From: Collinsella sp.
GTDB lineage: Bacteria > Actinomycetota > Coriobacteriia > Coriobacteriales > Coriobacteriaceae
NCBI GenBank assembly: GCA_019413925.1
Contig: DXMY01000031.1
Coordinates: 1-64,000, forward strand
Reading direction: 5' to 3'
Length of the DNA: 64,000 nucleotides
Numbering within the stretch: the first letter of the stretch is position 1; every line of letters begins with the position of its first letter. Of this stretch, positions 8,104 through 16,329 are shown one piece after another. Position numbers and translations under genes: made by a program. The notes under the pieces were generated by a model. It saw nothing but the letters and a program-made list of their open reading frames with translations. It was not told the DNA's origin and searched no databases.

Positions 8104-8940
8104 ATGAGGGCTGTCCAGCGCATTAACCACAACGCTGCCATCTGCGAAGACGGCGCGGGGCGCCAGCTCATCGCGTTGGGTCGCGGTATCGGCTTTGGCG
8201 ATATGCCGCACGATGTCGATTTGGATGTCGTCACCCGCACCTTTTACGGTATCGATTCCAAGTACCTGGCGTTTATCGACGAAGTTGATCCCGAGGTGCT
8301 GGAGTTTTCCGCCCAGCTGGCCGATATCGCAACTGGGCAACTTTCGTACGAATTGAGTCCCAATCTGCCCATTACGCTGGCAGATCATATCCAGTTTGCC
8401 ATTAAGCGCGCCCGCGAACATATGGTGGTGTCGTTGCCGCTCAAGCGCGATCTGGAGCAGCTGCATCCTATTGAGTATCGATTGGGCGAGCTAGCCGTTC
8501 GCGGCATTAAGAAAACTTTTGCCATTCGCATGCCCCAGAGTGAGGCCGCGGGCATTGCCATGTCGATTATCAATGCGGCGATTAAGCCGAGTGAGCGGCG
8601 CGTGCTTGCCGAACAGCACGAGGAGCATCTGCTCGACATGACGGTTGCAATTATTCAAGAAGAGTTGGGTGTGACGGTCGACCGCTCGTCGTTTGCCTTT
8701 ACTCGCTTTGCCACCCATGTGCGCTATCTGCTCGACCGCGTGGCAAAGAAAGAGCCGATTGATACCGAGAACTCAGGTCTCTACGACGTGCTCGTGGAGC
8801 AGTATCCGGCGGCATCGCGCTGTGCTCATCGTATCGACGATCTGATTCAAGAGGCCTTTGGCGAGCCATTGGCCCAAGAAGAGCTCGTCTATCTGATCAT
8901 GCACGTGAATCGCGTGGCCCCCACCAGCCTGGATAGATAG
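8104..8940 (+). CDS. BglG/LicT-family transcriptional antiterminator
   Basis: 278 residues. The N-terminal ~55 residues are the CAT RNA-binding domain (AVQRINHNAAICED, IALGRGIGFG), followed by two PTS regulation domains, PRD1 (~70-170) and PRD2 (~175-278), with conserved histidines in LADHIQFAIKRARE and in YLIMHVNRV. When dephosphorylated by the PTS on the right histidines it binds an RNA hairpin (RAT) and prevents an overlapping terminator. Exactly such a structure lies downstream, before the EIIBC gene. Start ATG 8104 is preceded by AGGAG; an in-frame extension upstream runs through the terminator and is rejected. Confidence 0.95.
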   Translation: MRAVQRINHNAAICEDGAGRQLIALGRGIGFGDMPHDVDLDVVTRTFYGIDSKYLAFIDEVDPEVLEFSAQLADIATGQLSYELSPNLPITLADHIQFAIKRAREHMVVSLPLKRDLEQLHPIEYRLGELAVRGIKKTFAIRMPQSEAAGIAMSIINAAIKPSERRVLAEQHEEHLLDMTVAIIQEELGVTVDRSSFAFTRFATHVRYLLDRVAKKEPIDTENSGLYDVLVEQYPAASRCAHRIDDLIQEAFGEPLAQEELVYLIMHVNRVAPTSLDR

Positions 8941-8961
8941 GGGGTCTCTGGCGCCCCCTTT
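8939..8961 (+). terminator. Short GC hairpin after the antiterminator gene
   Basis: AGGGGG overlapping the stop codon pairs with CCCCCT (8954-8959), followed by a short TTT. It is a weak terminator at best; some readthrough into the PTS gene is possible. Confidence 0.5.
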
Positions 8962-8992
8962 CCGTTATGGCGACCGTTTGCGGGCCGTTTGC

Positions 8993-9043
8993 TACCGTTC
9001 ATCGGTAATCTGAGCCGCAGCGAACGCATCTGCCGCATATACT
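8993..9043 (+). promoter_or_regulatory. Promoter region of the PTS gene with a 15-bp dyad
   Basis: TACCG-TTCAT-CGGTA at 8993-9007 is a perfect 5+5+5 inverted repeat. A TATACT -10 candidate lies at 9038-9043; its -35 is poor. A start site near 9050 would put the RAT at the very 5' end of the transcript. A closely related site lies before the SDR gene (48938-48952). The regulator is unknown. Confidence 0.45.
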
Positions 9044-9054
9044 CGCCGTGTGTT

Positions 9055-9091
9055 GGGTGTTACTCACGGCGCAGCTCCGAGAGGCACTACC
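9055..9091 (+). promoter_or_regulatory. Ribonucleic antiterminator (RAT) for the BglG/LicT protein
   Basis: The RNA begins GGGTGTTACTC and closes GAGGCACTACC, so outer GG/CC and GTG/CAC pairs flank asymmetric internal loops, as in known RAT elements (consensus starting GGATTGTTACTG). Its 3' half is also the 5' arm of the terminator at 9074, so the two structures are mutually exclusive. It lies between the antiterminator and the PTS gene. Confidence 0.75.
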
Positions 9092-9145
9092 GATTCTGCC
9101 GAGGCCATTATTGGGTCTCTGTCGGTTGTGCGCGGGGCTTTTTTC
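9074..9145 (+). terminator. Conditional terminator overlapping the RAT
   Basis: GCTCCG..CACTACCGA on the left (9074-9093) pairs with TCGGTTGTGCGCGGGGC on the right (9122-9138) with a bulge and one mismatch, followed by TTTTTT. Unless the RAT forms, transcription should stop here, 139 bases before the EIIBC start. Confidence 0.8.
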
Positions 9146-9283
9146 ATGTCGATCCACCCGGGAATCACATGCAATGAAATCTCTTGCCAACGGATATCGC
9201 GTGCTGCGCAGGCGCGAGCGGAATCGTGCGTCTTGATGCTGTGAAGGCCCACAGACCTTTAGTTGGAAGAGAATGGATTCGAC

Positions 9284-10732
9284 ATGGCTGTCGATAACAA
9301 GAAGATTGCCGAGGACGTGCTTGCTGCCGTCGGCGGCGCCTCCAATGTGACGAACGCGACGCACTGCATGACCCGTCTGCGTCTGAACCTTAAGGATCAG
9401 TCCATCCCCAATGACGATGAAGTTAAGAAGATCAAGGGTGTTCTGGGTGCCCAGTGGTCTGGCGGCCAGTATCAGGTCATCATCGGTCAGAACGTACCGA
9501 AGGTCTACGACGCCGCCATTGCGCTGGGAGTTAAGGGCGAAGGCTCCATTGACGAGAACCTCGATGGCGGCACCAAGGAGCCGCTGACGCTCAAGACTGC
9601 GGGCAACAAGATCCTCAACTATCTCTCCAAGACCATGGTCATGACGATCCCCATCATCATGGGTGCTGCCATGTTCCGTACCATCGCTGTGGTTTGCGGT
9701 GACGGCATGCTCGGTATTTGGTCTGCCGACTCCGACATCTACAACTTCTTCTACAGCTGGATTTATAACGCTGGCTATTATTTCCTTCCCGTTTATTTGG
9801 GTTGGGCTGCTGCGAAGCAGCTTGGCTGCAGCCAGCCACTCGGCATGATGCTCGGCGGTGTGCTCATTGCTCCTGAGTTCATGACGTTGGTCAACGCTGC
9901 GGCGGATTCGGGCGTAACGACCACCATGGTCTACGGCGTGCTGCCGGCCCAGCTGAACAACTATTCCTCCACCGTGCTCCCCATGGTTCTGTCCATGCCG
10001 GTGCTTATGGTCGTCGAGAAGTTCATGAAGAAGGTCGTTCCCGACATGCTCTCTACGGTGTTTGTACCCGTGGGCACCATGGCCGTTATGATCCCCGTTT
10101 CGTTGTGCGTGCTGGCTCCGATCGGCTCCATCCTGGGCAGCATGGTCGGCAACTTTATGTTCGGTCTCGGTAACGCCGGCGGCATCGTCACCATCCTCTC
10201 CCTCGTCGTCATTGCCGCACTTTGGGAGTTCCTGGTTATGACCGGTATGCACCAGGTCCTGCTTGCCCTTGGTATTGTGCAGCTGCTCACCCTGGGCTCC
10301 GACTCCTGCGTTATGGTCGCGGCCGGTATCTCTCAGTTCGCTACGTGGGGCATGGCCTTCGGTGCCTTCCTGCGCCTTAAGGAGACCGACGAGAAGGGCG
10401 CCATGCTCGGCTTCTCGCTCTCCGGTATCGTGGGCGGCGTGACGGAGCCCGCATTGTATGGCTGTGGCTTTAAGTACACTCGCTGCCTGGGCGCCATGGT
10501 TGCCGGCGGTGCTATCGGCGGTTTGATCGCAGCCCTCACCAATGTGACAACGTATGTTCTGGGCGCGACCAATATTCTGGGCGTCACCGGCTTTGTTGCC
10601 GGCGGAACGGCTAATCTCGTCTGGGGTTGCGTTGCATCGGGCGCTGCATTTGTTGCCGCCGCTGCCATCGCCTACCTCTTTGGCTTTAGCAAGGATCAGC
10701 TCGAGGAAGATGTTGATGCCGCTAAGGCTTAA
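9284..10732 (+). CDS. PTS EIIBC permease, beta-glucoside/sucrose-type family
   Basis: 482 residues. An EIIB domain comes first, with the phosphocysteine in NATHCMTRLRLNLKD (Cys28), then a linker and an EIIC domain (~105-470) of about ten membrane segments, with GGVTEPALYGCGFKYTRC typical of this superfamily. It imports and phosphorylates a sugar with phosphate from HPr/EIIA. No EIIA domain is fused, so an external IIA (for example a glucose-type one) must serve it. The upstream RAT/terminator and the BglG-type protein indicate induction by substrate. The deacetylase gene that follows suggests an acetylated amino sugar or acetylated glucoside. Start ATG 9284 after GGAAGAG; a TTG seven codons earlier is less likely. 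Confidence 0.93.
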   Translation: MAVDNKKIAEDVLAAVGGASNVTNATHCMTRLRLNLKDQSIPNDDEVKKIKGVLGAQWSGGQYQVIIGQNVPKVYDAAIALGVKGEGSIDENLDGGTKEPLTLKTAGNKILNYLSKTMVMTIPIIMGAAMFRTIAVVCGDGMLGIWSADSDIYNFFYSWIYNAGYYFLPVYLGWAAAKQLGCSQPLGMMLGGVLIAPEFMTLVNAAADSGVTTTMVYGVLPAQLNNYSSTVLPMVLSMPVLMVVEKFMKKVVPDMLSTVFVPVGTMAVMIPVSLCVLAPIGSILGSMVGNFMFGLGNAGGIVTILSLVVIAALWEFLVMTGMHQVLLALGIVQLLTLGSDSCVMVAAGISQFATWGMAFGAFLRLKETDEKGAMLGFSLSGIVGGVTEPALYGCGFKYTRCLGAMVAGGAIGGLIAALTNVTTYVLGATNILGVTGFVAGGTANLVWGCVASGAAFVAAAAIAYLFGFSKDQLEEDVDAAKA

Positions 10733-10761
10733 GACATCTGTTTAGGTAGGATAATTACCTG

Positions 10762-10792
10762 GGGCACTTGGCTACACTCCAAGTGCCCGTTT
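10762..10792 (+). terminator. Hairpin between EIIBC and deacetylase genes
   Basis: GGGCACTTGG (10762-10771) pairs perfectly with CCAAGTGCCC (10779-10788), followed by GTTTCC. The T-run is short, so it could be a partial terminator that lowers deacetylase expression relative to the permease. Confidence 0.65.
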
Positions 10793-10810
10793 CCATAGAT
10801 TGGAGTCGTT

Positions 10811-11575
10811 GTGAAGCAATTGCTTATTCGTGCCGATGATCTTGGTTATTCGTACGCCGTTGACTTGGGGATCGCCCGTAGCGTCAACGAGGGCTTGGTG
10901 CGCTCAGCGGGCCTTATGCCAAATATGCCCGAGGCCGAGCGTGGGTGGTCGCTCGTGGCGGATGCCGATATTGCAGTGGGCCAGCATACCAACGTGTGCC
11001 TGGGCAAGCCGTGTGCCGACCCGGCGCTCATCCCGAGCATGCTCAACGAGAACGGCGAGTTCCATAGCAGCCGTACCTTCCGCGAGCATTTTAAGCGCGG
11101 CGAGGAGCTGATAGACTTCGACGAGGCCTGCATCGAGATTCGTGCGCAGCACGACCGCCTTGTCGAGATTGTGGGCCGCGAGCCCGATTACTTTGAGGCC
11201 CATGCCGTCATGAGCAAAAATCTTAACCGAGCGATCTCGACGGTTGCTCAGGAGCTGGGCCTTAAGGAGCAAAAGGCAAGCTTCGACCCGACGGCGGTGG
11301 TGCGTTGCGGAGATACCGACCTGCGCATGGTGATGCGCTCGATGGAACCGGGCTACGAGCCCAAAGAGGCAATCATGCAGACAGTTCGCGAGATGTCCGA
11401 CGGCGAGACGGTCGTCTTTGTGTGTCACCCGGGCTATCTCGATCGTTTTGTCCTTGAGAACAGCTCGCTTACGGTCGATCGTGCCAAGGAAGTCGATGCG
11501 TTGACCGATCCTGAGCTGCGCGCTTGGCTCGAGTCTCAACCCGATCTTCGCCTGATCGACTACCGCGACCTGTAA
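10811..11575 (+). CDS. YdjC/ChbG-family carbohydrate deacetylase
   Basis: 254 residues, starting at GTG with GGAG before it. The N-terminal IRADDLGYSYAVDLGIARS with the metal-binding Asp pair, the VGQHTNVCL histidine segment and the late VCHPGYLD motif mark the YdjC family. ChbG of E. coli removes an acetyl group from chitobiose-6-phosphate after PTS uptake. Here the same gene order, antiterminator then permease then deacetylase, suggests that a phosphorylated N- or O-acetylated sugar is deacetylated in the cytosol. No phospho-glycosidase is next to it, so hydrolysis must be encoded elsewhere. Substrate is inferred. Confidence 0.87.
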   Translation: MKQLLIRADDLGYSYAVDLGIARSVNEGLVRSAGLMPNMPEAERGWSLVADADIAVGQHTNVCLGKPCADPALIPSMLNENGEFHSSRTFREHFKRGEELIDFDEACIEIRAQHDRLVEIVGREPDYFEAHAVMSKNLNRAISTVAQELGLKEQKASFDPTAVVRCGDTDLRMVMRSMEPGYEPKEAIMQTVREMSDGETVVFVCHPGYLDRFVLENSSLTVDRAKEVDALTDPELRAWLESQPDLRLIDYRDL

Positions 11576-11620
11576 AGACCCAAACCACTACAAGGGAACA
11601 GGCACCTTTGTGGTGGCTCT

Positions 11621-11655
11621 GGCGCCGTTGCCATTATGGCGGCGGCGCCTTTTTT
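11621..11655 (+). terminator. Terminator after the deacetylase
   Basis: GGCGCCG (11621-11627) pairs with CGGCGCC (11643-11649), with an inner GCC/GGC pairing, followed by TTTTTT. Classic rho-independent form. Confidence 0.88.
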
Positions 11656-11713
11656 GTCCGCGCGGCGCGGTAGAGTGTAAGCGGTTGAAATTTGCGTCCA
11701 TCGAGGAGCTGCT

Positions 11714-13471
11714 ATGAACGAGATCAAGTGCCCGCATTGTGGCGAAGTTTTTAAGGTCGATGCGTCTGGCTATGCGGACATCGTCAAGCAAGTGCGCAAT
11801 GCCGAGTTTTCGCGCGACCTGGATGAGCGTGTGAAGGCAGTCCAGCGCGAGGGCGAGCAGGCGCTGGAGCTTGAGCGCTCGCGTTCGACGGCTGCCTTGC
11901 AAAAGGCAGATTCTCAGCGCAACGCTCAACTTGTCGAGCAGAAGAACGCCGCGGAGCAGAAGCTGGCACAAGAGGTTGCCAAGCGCGACGCTGAGCTTGC
12001 CGAGCTGCGCGCCAAGCTCGAGGGCGCTGCCACAGAGCGCGAGAGCGCAAGTCAGCGCGCGGCGGTTGAGGCCCGTGCCGATGCTCAAAAGGAAAACGCC
12101 GAGCTTCAGCGAGAAATCGACAATTTGCGTGCGCAGCTGGAGCGCAAAGATGACGAAGCCAAGCTCGTCGAGTCGGTGGCGCGCAATGCTGCTCAAAACG
12201 ATTTGGCTGCACGTGATGCTCAGATTGCCGAGCTGCAGGCCAGGCTTGCCGCGGCGGACAAGGCCCAGGAGATGGCGCTTGCCGCTGCCGCGGCAGAGTC
12301 GCAGCGCGAGCTCGATGCTGCTCGCGGTGAAGCTGAGCGCGCGCTTGCTGACTACCGCGCGACGGTACAGGAGAAGTTTTCCGCCGCAAAGGCGCAATCT
12401 GAGCAAGAGGCCGAGGGTCTGCGTGCCCAGTTGCGCGAGCAGGAACTGATGGCAAAAATGAACCTGTCGGAGGCGGTCGCCGCGGTGGAGCGAGAGCGCG
12501 ATGAGGCACGTGCCAAGCTGACGAGCGAGCTGGCGGTGCGCGATTCTCGCGAGGAACAGGCCAAGGCGGCACACGAGCTCGAGCTTGCGCAGGCCAAGCG
12601 CGCGAGCGATGACCTGATTCGCTACAAGGATGAAGAGATTGAGCGCCTTAAGGACATGAAGGTCCGCCTGTCCACCAAGATGGTGGGCGAGTCGCTCGAG
12701 CAGCACTGCGAGACCGAGTTTAACCGTCTGCGCATGACGGCGTTTCCTAACGCGTACTTCGAGAAAGACAACGATGCGTCCGAGGGTACCAAGGGCGACT
12801 TTATCTTCCGCGAGTGCGACGCGAGCGGCAACGAGGTCATTTCGATTATGTTCGAGATGAAAAACGAGAACGACGAGACTGCGACCAAGCACAAAAACGA
12901 GGACTTCTTTAAGAAGCTCGATCACGATCGTCGCCAGAAAGGCTGTGAGTACGCGGTGCTCTGCACGCTACTCGAGCCCGAGAGCGAGCTCTATAACGCA
13001 GGGATAGTCGACGTGAGCTATCGCTACGAGAAGATGTACGTGATTCGCCCACAGTTTTTCATTCCCATGATTACACTTCTTCGCAACGCCGCCATGGGTT
13101 CGCTGCGCTATAAGCAGGAGCTGGCGGAGTACAAGCAGCAGAATATCGACGTCACGAACTTCGAAGCCAAGATGGAAAAGTTCAAGAACGATTTCGGCCG
13201 CAACTGCGAGATCGCGAGTCGCAAGTTCCAAACGGCAATCGATGAGATCGACAAGACGATTGGCCATCTGCAGAAAACCAAGGAGGCGTTGCTGTCCTCC
13301 GAGAACAATCTGCGCCTTGCCAACAAGAAAGCCGACGATCTTACCATTCGCAAGCTCACATGGGGCAACAAGACCATGAAGGCGGCGTTTGACGAGGCAC
13401 GCGGGGCTGCGACGGAGACAAACGATGAGCCCGCCGAGGCGGATTCATATGAGGTCGAGGATGCCGAGTAA
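11714..13471 (+). CDS. DUF2130 protein with a long coiled coil
   Basis: 585 residues. It opens with a possible zinc-knuckle half (IKCPHCGEVFKV), then a highly charged, Ala/Glu/Arg-rich coiled coil from about residue 30 to 315, then the DUF2130 globular domain (~320-520). In that domain KGDFIFRE followed by ISIMFEMKNEN has the D...ExK spacing of PD-(D/E)XK nucleases; this is my reading and not proof of activity. The C-terminal ~60 residues again look helical. The function of the family is not established. Start ATG 11714 follows GAGGAGC. A single-gene transcript is likely, since terminators lie on both sides. Confidence 0.85.
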   Translation: MNEIKCPHCGEVFKVDASGYADIVKQVRNAEFSRDLDERVKAVQREGEQALELERSRSTAALQKADSQRNAQLVEQKNAAEQKLAQEVAKRDAELAELRAKLEGAATERESASQRAAVEARADAQKENAELQREIDNLRAQLERKDDEAKLVESVARNAAQNDLAARDAQIAELQARLAAADKAQEMALAAAAAESQRELDAARGEAERALADYRATVQEKFSAAKAQSEQEAEGLRAQLREQELMAKMNLSEAVAAVERERDEARAKLTSELAVRDSREEQAKAAHELELAQAKRASDDLIRYKDEEIERLKDMKVRLSTKMVGESLEQHCETEFNRLRMTAFPNAYFEKDNDASEGTKGDFIFRECDASGNEVISIMFEMKNENDETATKHKNEDFFKKLDHDRRQKGCEYAVLCTLLEPESELYNAGIVDVSYRYEKMYVIRPQFFIPMITLLRNAAMGSLRYKQELAEYKQQNIDVTNFEAKMEKFKNDFGRNCEIASRKFQTAIDEIDKTIGHLQKTKEALLSSENNLRLANKKADDLTIRKLTWGNKTMKAAFDEARGAATETNDEPAEADSYEVEDAE

Positions 13472-13490
13472 GGCATAGCAGATAGCGCAA

Positions 13491-13528
13491 AAGCGGGGCC
13501 GCTGGCGATATTGCCAACGGCCCCGCTT
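13491..13528. terminator. Bidirectional terminator between convergent genes
   Basis: AAGCGGGGCCG (13491-13501) pairs perfectly with CGGCCCCGCTT (13518-13528), with an extra inner TGGC/GCCA pairing. It ends both the DUF2130 gene and the minus-strand helicase; short T-rich ends exist on both strands. Confidence 0.88.
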
Positions 13529-13549
13529 GTTTCGCTCCAGTATGTTCGG

Positions 13550-16231
13550 CTAGTCCTCGAGCAGGTCCTCGATAAAGCCGACGCGGTAGTTTTTGAAGAT
13601 GACCTCGCCGCCGTCTTGCGTGGCGTCCAGATCGACATCGCCCATGATGCCAAAGTCGTGGTCGCCATCCTCGTCGGCAAAGATCTGGTGCACGTGCCAT
13701 ACGTGCGCGGTCTTCTCGTCGGACTCATCGATGGAAAACATCGCGGCGCTGCGGGCATCTCCGTCGGTGAGGATTTCCTCGTGCTGCTCGTGGTAAGCGT
13801 CGAGTGCTTTTTGCCAGCGGATCTCGCTCATGCCCCAGTCGTCGTCGAGCTCGCCCAGGTCGCGAACGTGCTCGCGGGCGGCAAGGGTCACGCGGCGGAA
13901 GAGCGCGTTGCGCACCAACAGCGTGCAGCCGCGGCGGTCCGCCACGACCTCGTCGATGCCCTGCGGCGGCGTGGTGTCGAGGGCTGCCGGGTTGCCAGCG
14001 TTCTCCCACTCGTCCACCAGGCTCGAGTCGACCGAGCGCACCACAAAGCCCAGCCACGAGATAATGTCGCGCAGGCGCTCGTCGCGCTTCTCGATGGGTA
14101 CGGTGCGGTCGAGCGAACGGTAGGCCTCTGCCAGGTAGCGCAGCAAAATACCCTCGGAGCGGGCGATGCCGAGCTTTTGAATGTAGCCCTTAAAATCGCT
14201 CGCGCTTTCCAGCATATCGCGCAGAACGCTCTTGGGAGAGAGCTGATAGTCGTTTGCCCAGGGTACTTCCTGGCAGTACTTGTCAAAAGCGGCGTCGAGC
14301 AAATTCTCGAGCGGCTTTTCGTACGTGACGTCTTGAATGCGCTCCAGACGCTCCTCATATTCGATGCCGTCGGCCTTCATCTCGGCCATAGCGCGATCGC
14401 GTGCTGCGCGCTCCTGTGCGCGCAGCACCTGCTTGGGATCCTCGAGCGTTGCCTCGACCATTGAGATTAAGTCCATGGTATAGGTCTCGCTCTCGGGATC
14501 GAGCAGCTCCAACGCGGCAAGCAAGAACGGCGAGAGCGGCTGATCGAGCGCGAAGTCCTCGGGCAGATCGACCGTCAGCGCATAGTCGATGTCTGGTGCG
14601 GCGTCAGCCGGGGCATCGGGTGCGGGCGGCACCTCGGCGCGCACGACGACGCCGGAATCGATGAGCGTGGCGAAGATTTCGTCGGCGCGAACCTCGAGTT
14701 TTGCCTTTTCCTCTGGCGTTTGCAGGCTTGTCTCGATGAGGTCGTGCACGCGGGCGCGAGCATCGCCGCCCTGCTCGACCACGCTAATCACCATGGAGTG
14801 TGTGATGCGCAGGCGCGGCTTGAGCGTCTCGGGCTGCGTCTCGATCAGGCGCTCAAAGGTCTGCTTGTTCCAGGTGACAAAGCCCTCGGGGGCCTTTTTC
14901 TTTTTAATCTTACGGAGTTTTTTGGGGTCGTCGCCTGCTTTGGTCATAAGCTTGGCATTCTCGATCTCGTGCTCGGGTGCCTCGGCAATCACCATGCCCT
15001 CGGTATCGAAGCCCGAGCGGCCGGCACGACCGGCAATCTGATGGAACTCACGGGCGCGCAGACGACGCATCTTGTAGCCATCGAACTTGGTGAGCGCGGT
15101 GAGGACCACGGTGTGGATGGGTACGTTGATGCCGACGCCGAGCGTATCAGTACCGCAGATGACGGGCAGCAGGCCCTGCTGTGCCAAGCGCTCGACCAGC
15201 AGGCGATAGCGCGGCAACATGCCAGCATGGTGCACGCCGACGCCGCAGCCGAGCAAGCGCTTGAGGATCTTGCCGAAGGCCGTCGAGAAGCTCGTTCCCT
15301 TTGCCGCTTCTTTGATGGCTTCGCGCTGCTCCTTGCTGGCGATGCCAAAATTGGCGAGCGACTGCGCCGTCGCAAGGGCGGCATCCTGGCTAAAGTGCAC
15401 GATATAGAGCGGGGCCTCGCCACGGCGCATGGCGAGCTCGACGGTGCCCTCGAGGGAGGTCGTCACATAGTCGTAGCTCAGCGGAACAGGACGCGGGGCG
15501 TCGACAACCAAGTCGCAAGCAGCGCCGGTGTGCTCCTCGAGTGAGGCGGCGATGGCAGTGACATCGCCGAGCGTGGCGCTCATGAGCATAAACTGCGTGT
15601 GGGGCAGGGTGAGCAACGGCACCTGCCAGGCCCAACCGCGATCGGGGTCGGCAAAGTAGTGGAACTCATCCATGGCCACGCAGCCCACATCGGCGTCCTC
15701 ACCCTCGCGCAGCGCATCGTTAGCAAGGATTTCGGCCGTGCAGCAGATGACGGGTGCCTTGGTGTTGATATGCGTGTCGCCGGTGATCATGCCGACGTTA
15801 TCGCGGCCGAGCACCTGCACAAGGTCGAAGAACTTTTCGCTGACCAGGGCCTTGATGGGGGCCGTGTAATAACAACGCTTACCCTGCGCCATGCCCATAA
15901 AGAGCATGCCCAGCGCGACGAGCGATTTACCCGATCCGGTCGGTGTGCCTAAGATGACGTGATCGCCGGCAGCCAGGTCCATGAGGGCCTCTTCTTGGTG
16001 ATCCCACAGTTCAATACCGCGATCGCTCGTCCATTCAAAGAAACGCTCGAAGGCCTGGTCGGGCGTGAGCCATGGCTCGGGCTCACTGCCATCCTCGGGC
16101 TCCCACCAGGTGGGGGAGAGCGCGCCGAGCGAGCCAAACTTGGCTTCGGTTCCCGTGCCGCCCGAGAATGAGCTGGCGGCGCCGGCGCCGGAGACGGTGC
16201 TGGCGGCGGTATCTGTCGTGGTCTGTGCCAT
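13550..16231 (-). CDS. Ski2-like DExH RNA helicase with DUF3516 C-terminus
   Basis: 893 residues. The SF2 helicase core occupies ~50-430: GTPTGSGKSLVALGML (Walker A), AMDEFHYFADPDRGWAWQ (DExH box as DEFH), LMSATLGD (motif III), and the QIAGRAGRSGFD motif VI. From ~430 on it carries the long helical DUF3516 region, which follows helicases of the Dob1/Ski2 kind in actinobacteria. These are thought to work in RNA processing or turnover, but the bacterial role is not well defined. The first ~40 residues are low-complexity Ser/Ala/Thr and probably disordered. Start ATG 16231 has only a weak ribosome site. Confidence 0.9.
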   Translation of the reverse strand: MAQTTTDTAASTVSGAGAASSFSGGTGTEAKFGSLGALSPTWWEPEDGSEPEPWLTPDQAFERFFEWTSDRGIELWDHQEEALMDLAAGDHVILGTPTGSGKSLVALGMLFMGMAQGKRCYYTAPIKALVSEKFFDLVQVLGRDNVGMITGDTHINTKAPVICCTAEILANDALREGEDADVGCVAMDEFHYFADPDRGWAWQVPLLTLPHTQFMLMSATLGDVTAIAASLEEHTGAACDLVVDAPRPVPLSYDYVTTSLEGTVELAMRRGEAPLYIVHFSQDAALATAQSLANFGIASKEQREAIKEAAKGTSFSTAFGKILKRLLGCGVGVHHAGMLPRYRLLVERLAQQGLLPVICGTDTLGVGINVPIHTVVLTALTKFDGYKMRRLRAREFHQIAGRAGRSGFDTEGMVIAEAPEHEIENAKLMTKAGDDPKKLRKIKKKKAPEGFVTWNKQTFERLIETQPETLKPRLRITHSMVISVVEQGGDARARVHDLIETSLQTPEEKAKLEVRADEIFATLIDSGVVVRAEVPPAPDAPADAAPDIDYALTVDLPEDFALDQPLSPFLLAALELLDPESETYTMDLISMVEATLEDPKQVLRAQERAARDRAMAEMKADGIEYEERLERIQDVTYEKPLENLLDAAFDKYCQEVPWANDYQLSPKSVLRDMLESASDFKGYIQKLGIARSEGILLRYLAEAYRSLDRTVPIEKRDERLRDIISWLGFVVRSVDSSLVDEWENAGNPAALDTTPPQGIDEVVADRRGCTLLVRNALFRRVTLAAREHVRDLGELDDDWGMSEIRWQKALDAYHEQHEEILTDGDARSAAMFSIDESDEKTAHVWHVHQIFADEDGDHDFGIMGDVDLDATQDGGEVIFKNYRVGFIEDLLED

Positions 16232-16329
16232 GTGTTTGCTTTCTCTCGCGATTGTCCGCCAACTATTATGGCGTAGCGGCGGCGCGGGGCGGCAGCGCGC
16301 GAGAAAATGCAGGAAATGGGCGTGCGGTG

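Noticed and set aside
14720..15544. Plus-strand frame opposite the DUF3516 helicase
   Set aside because: Overlaps motif-bearing helicase sequence on the other strand and has no ribosome site or family signature.
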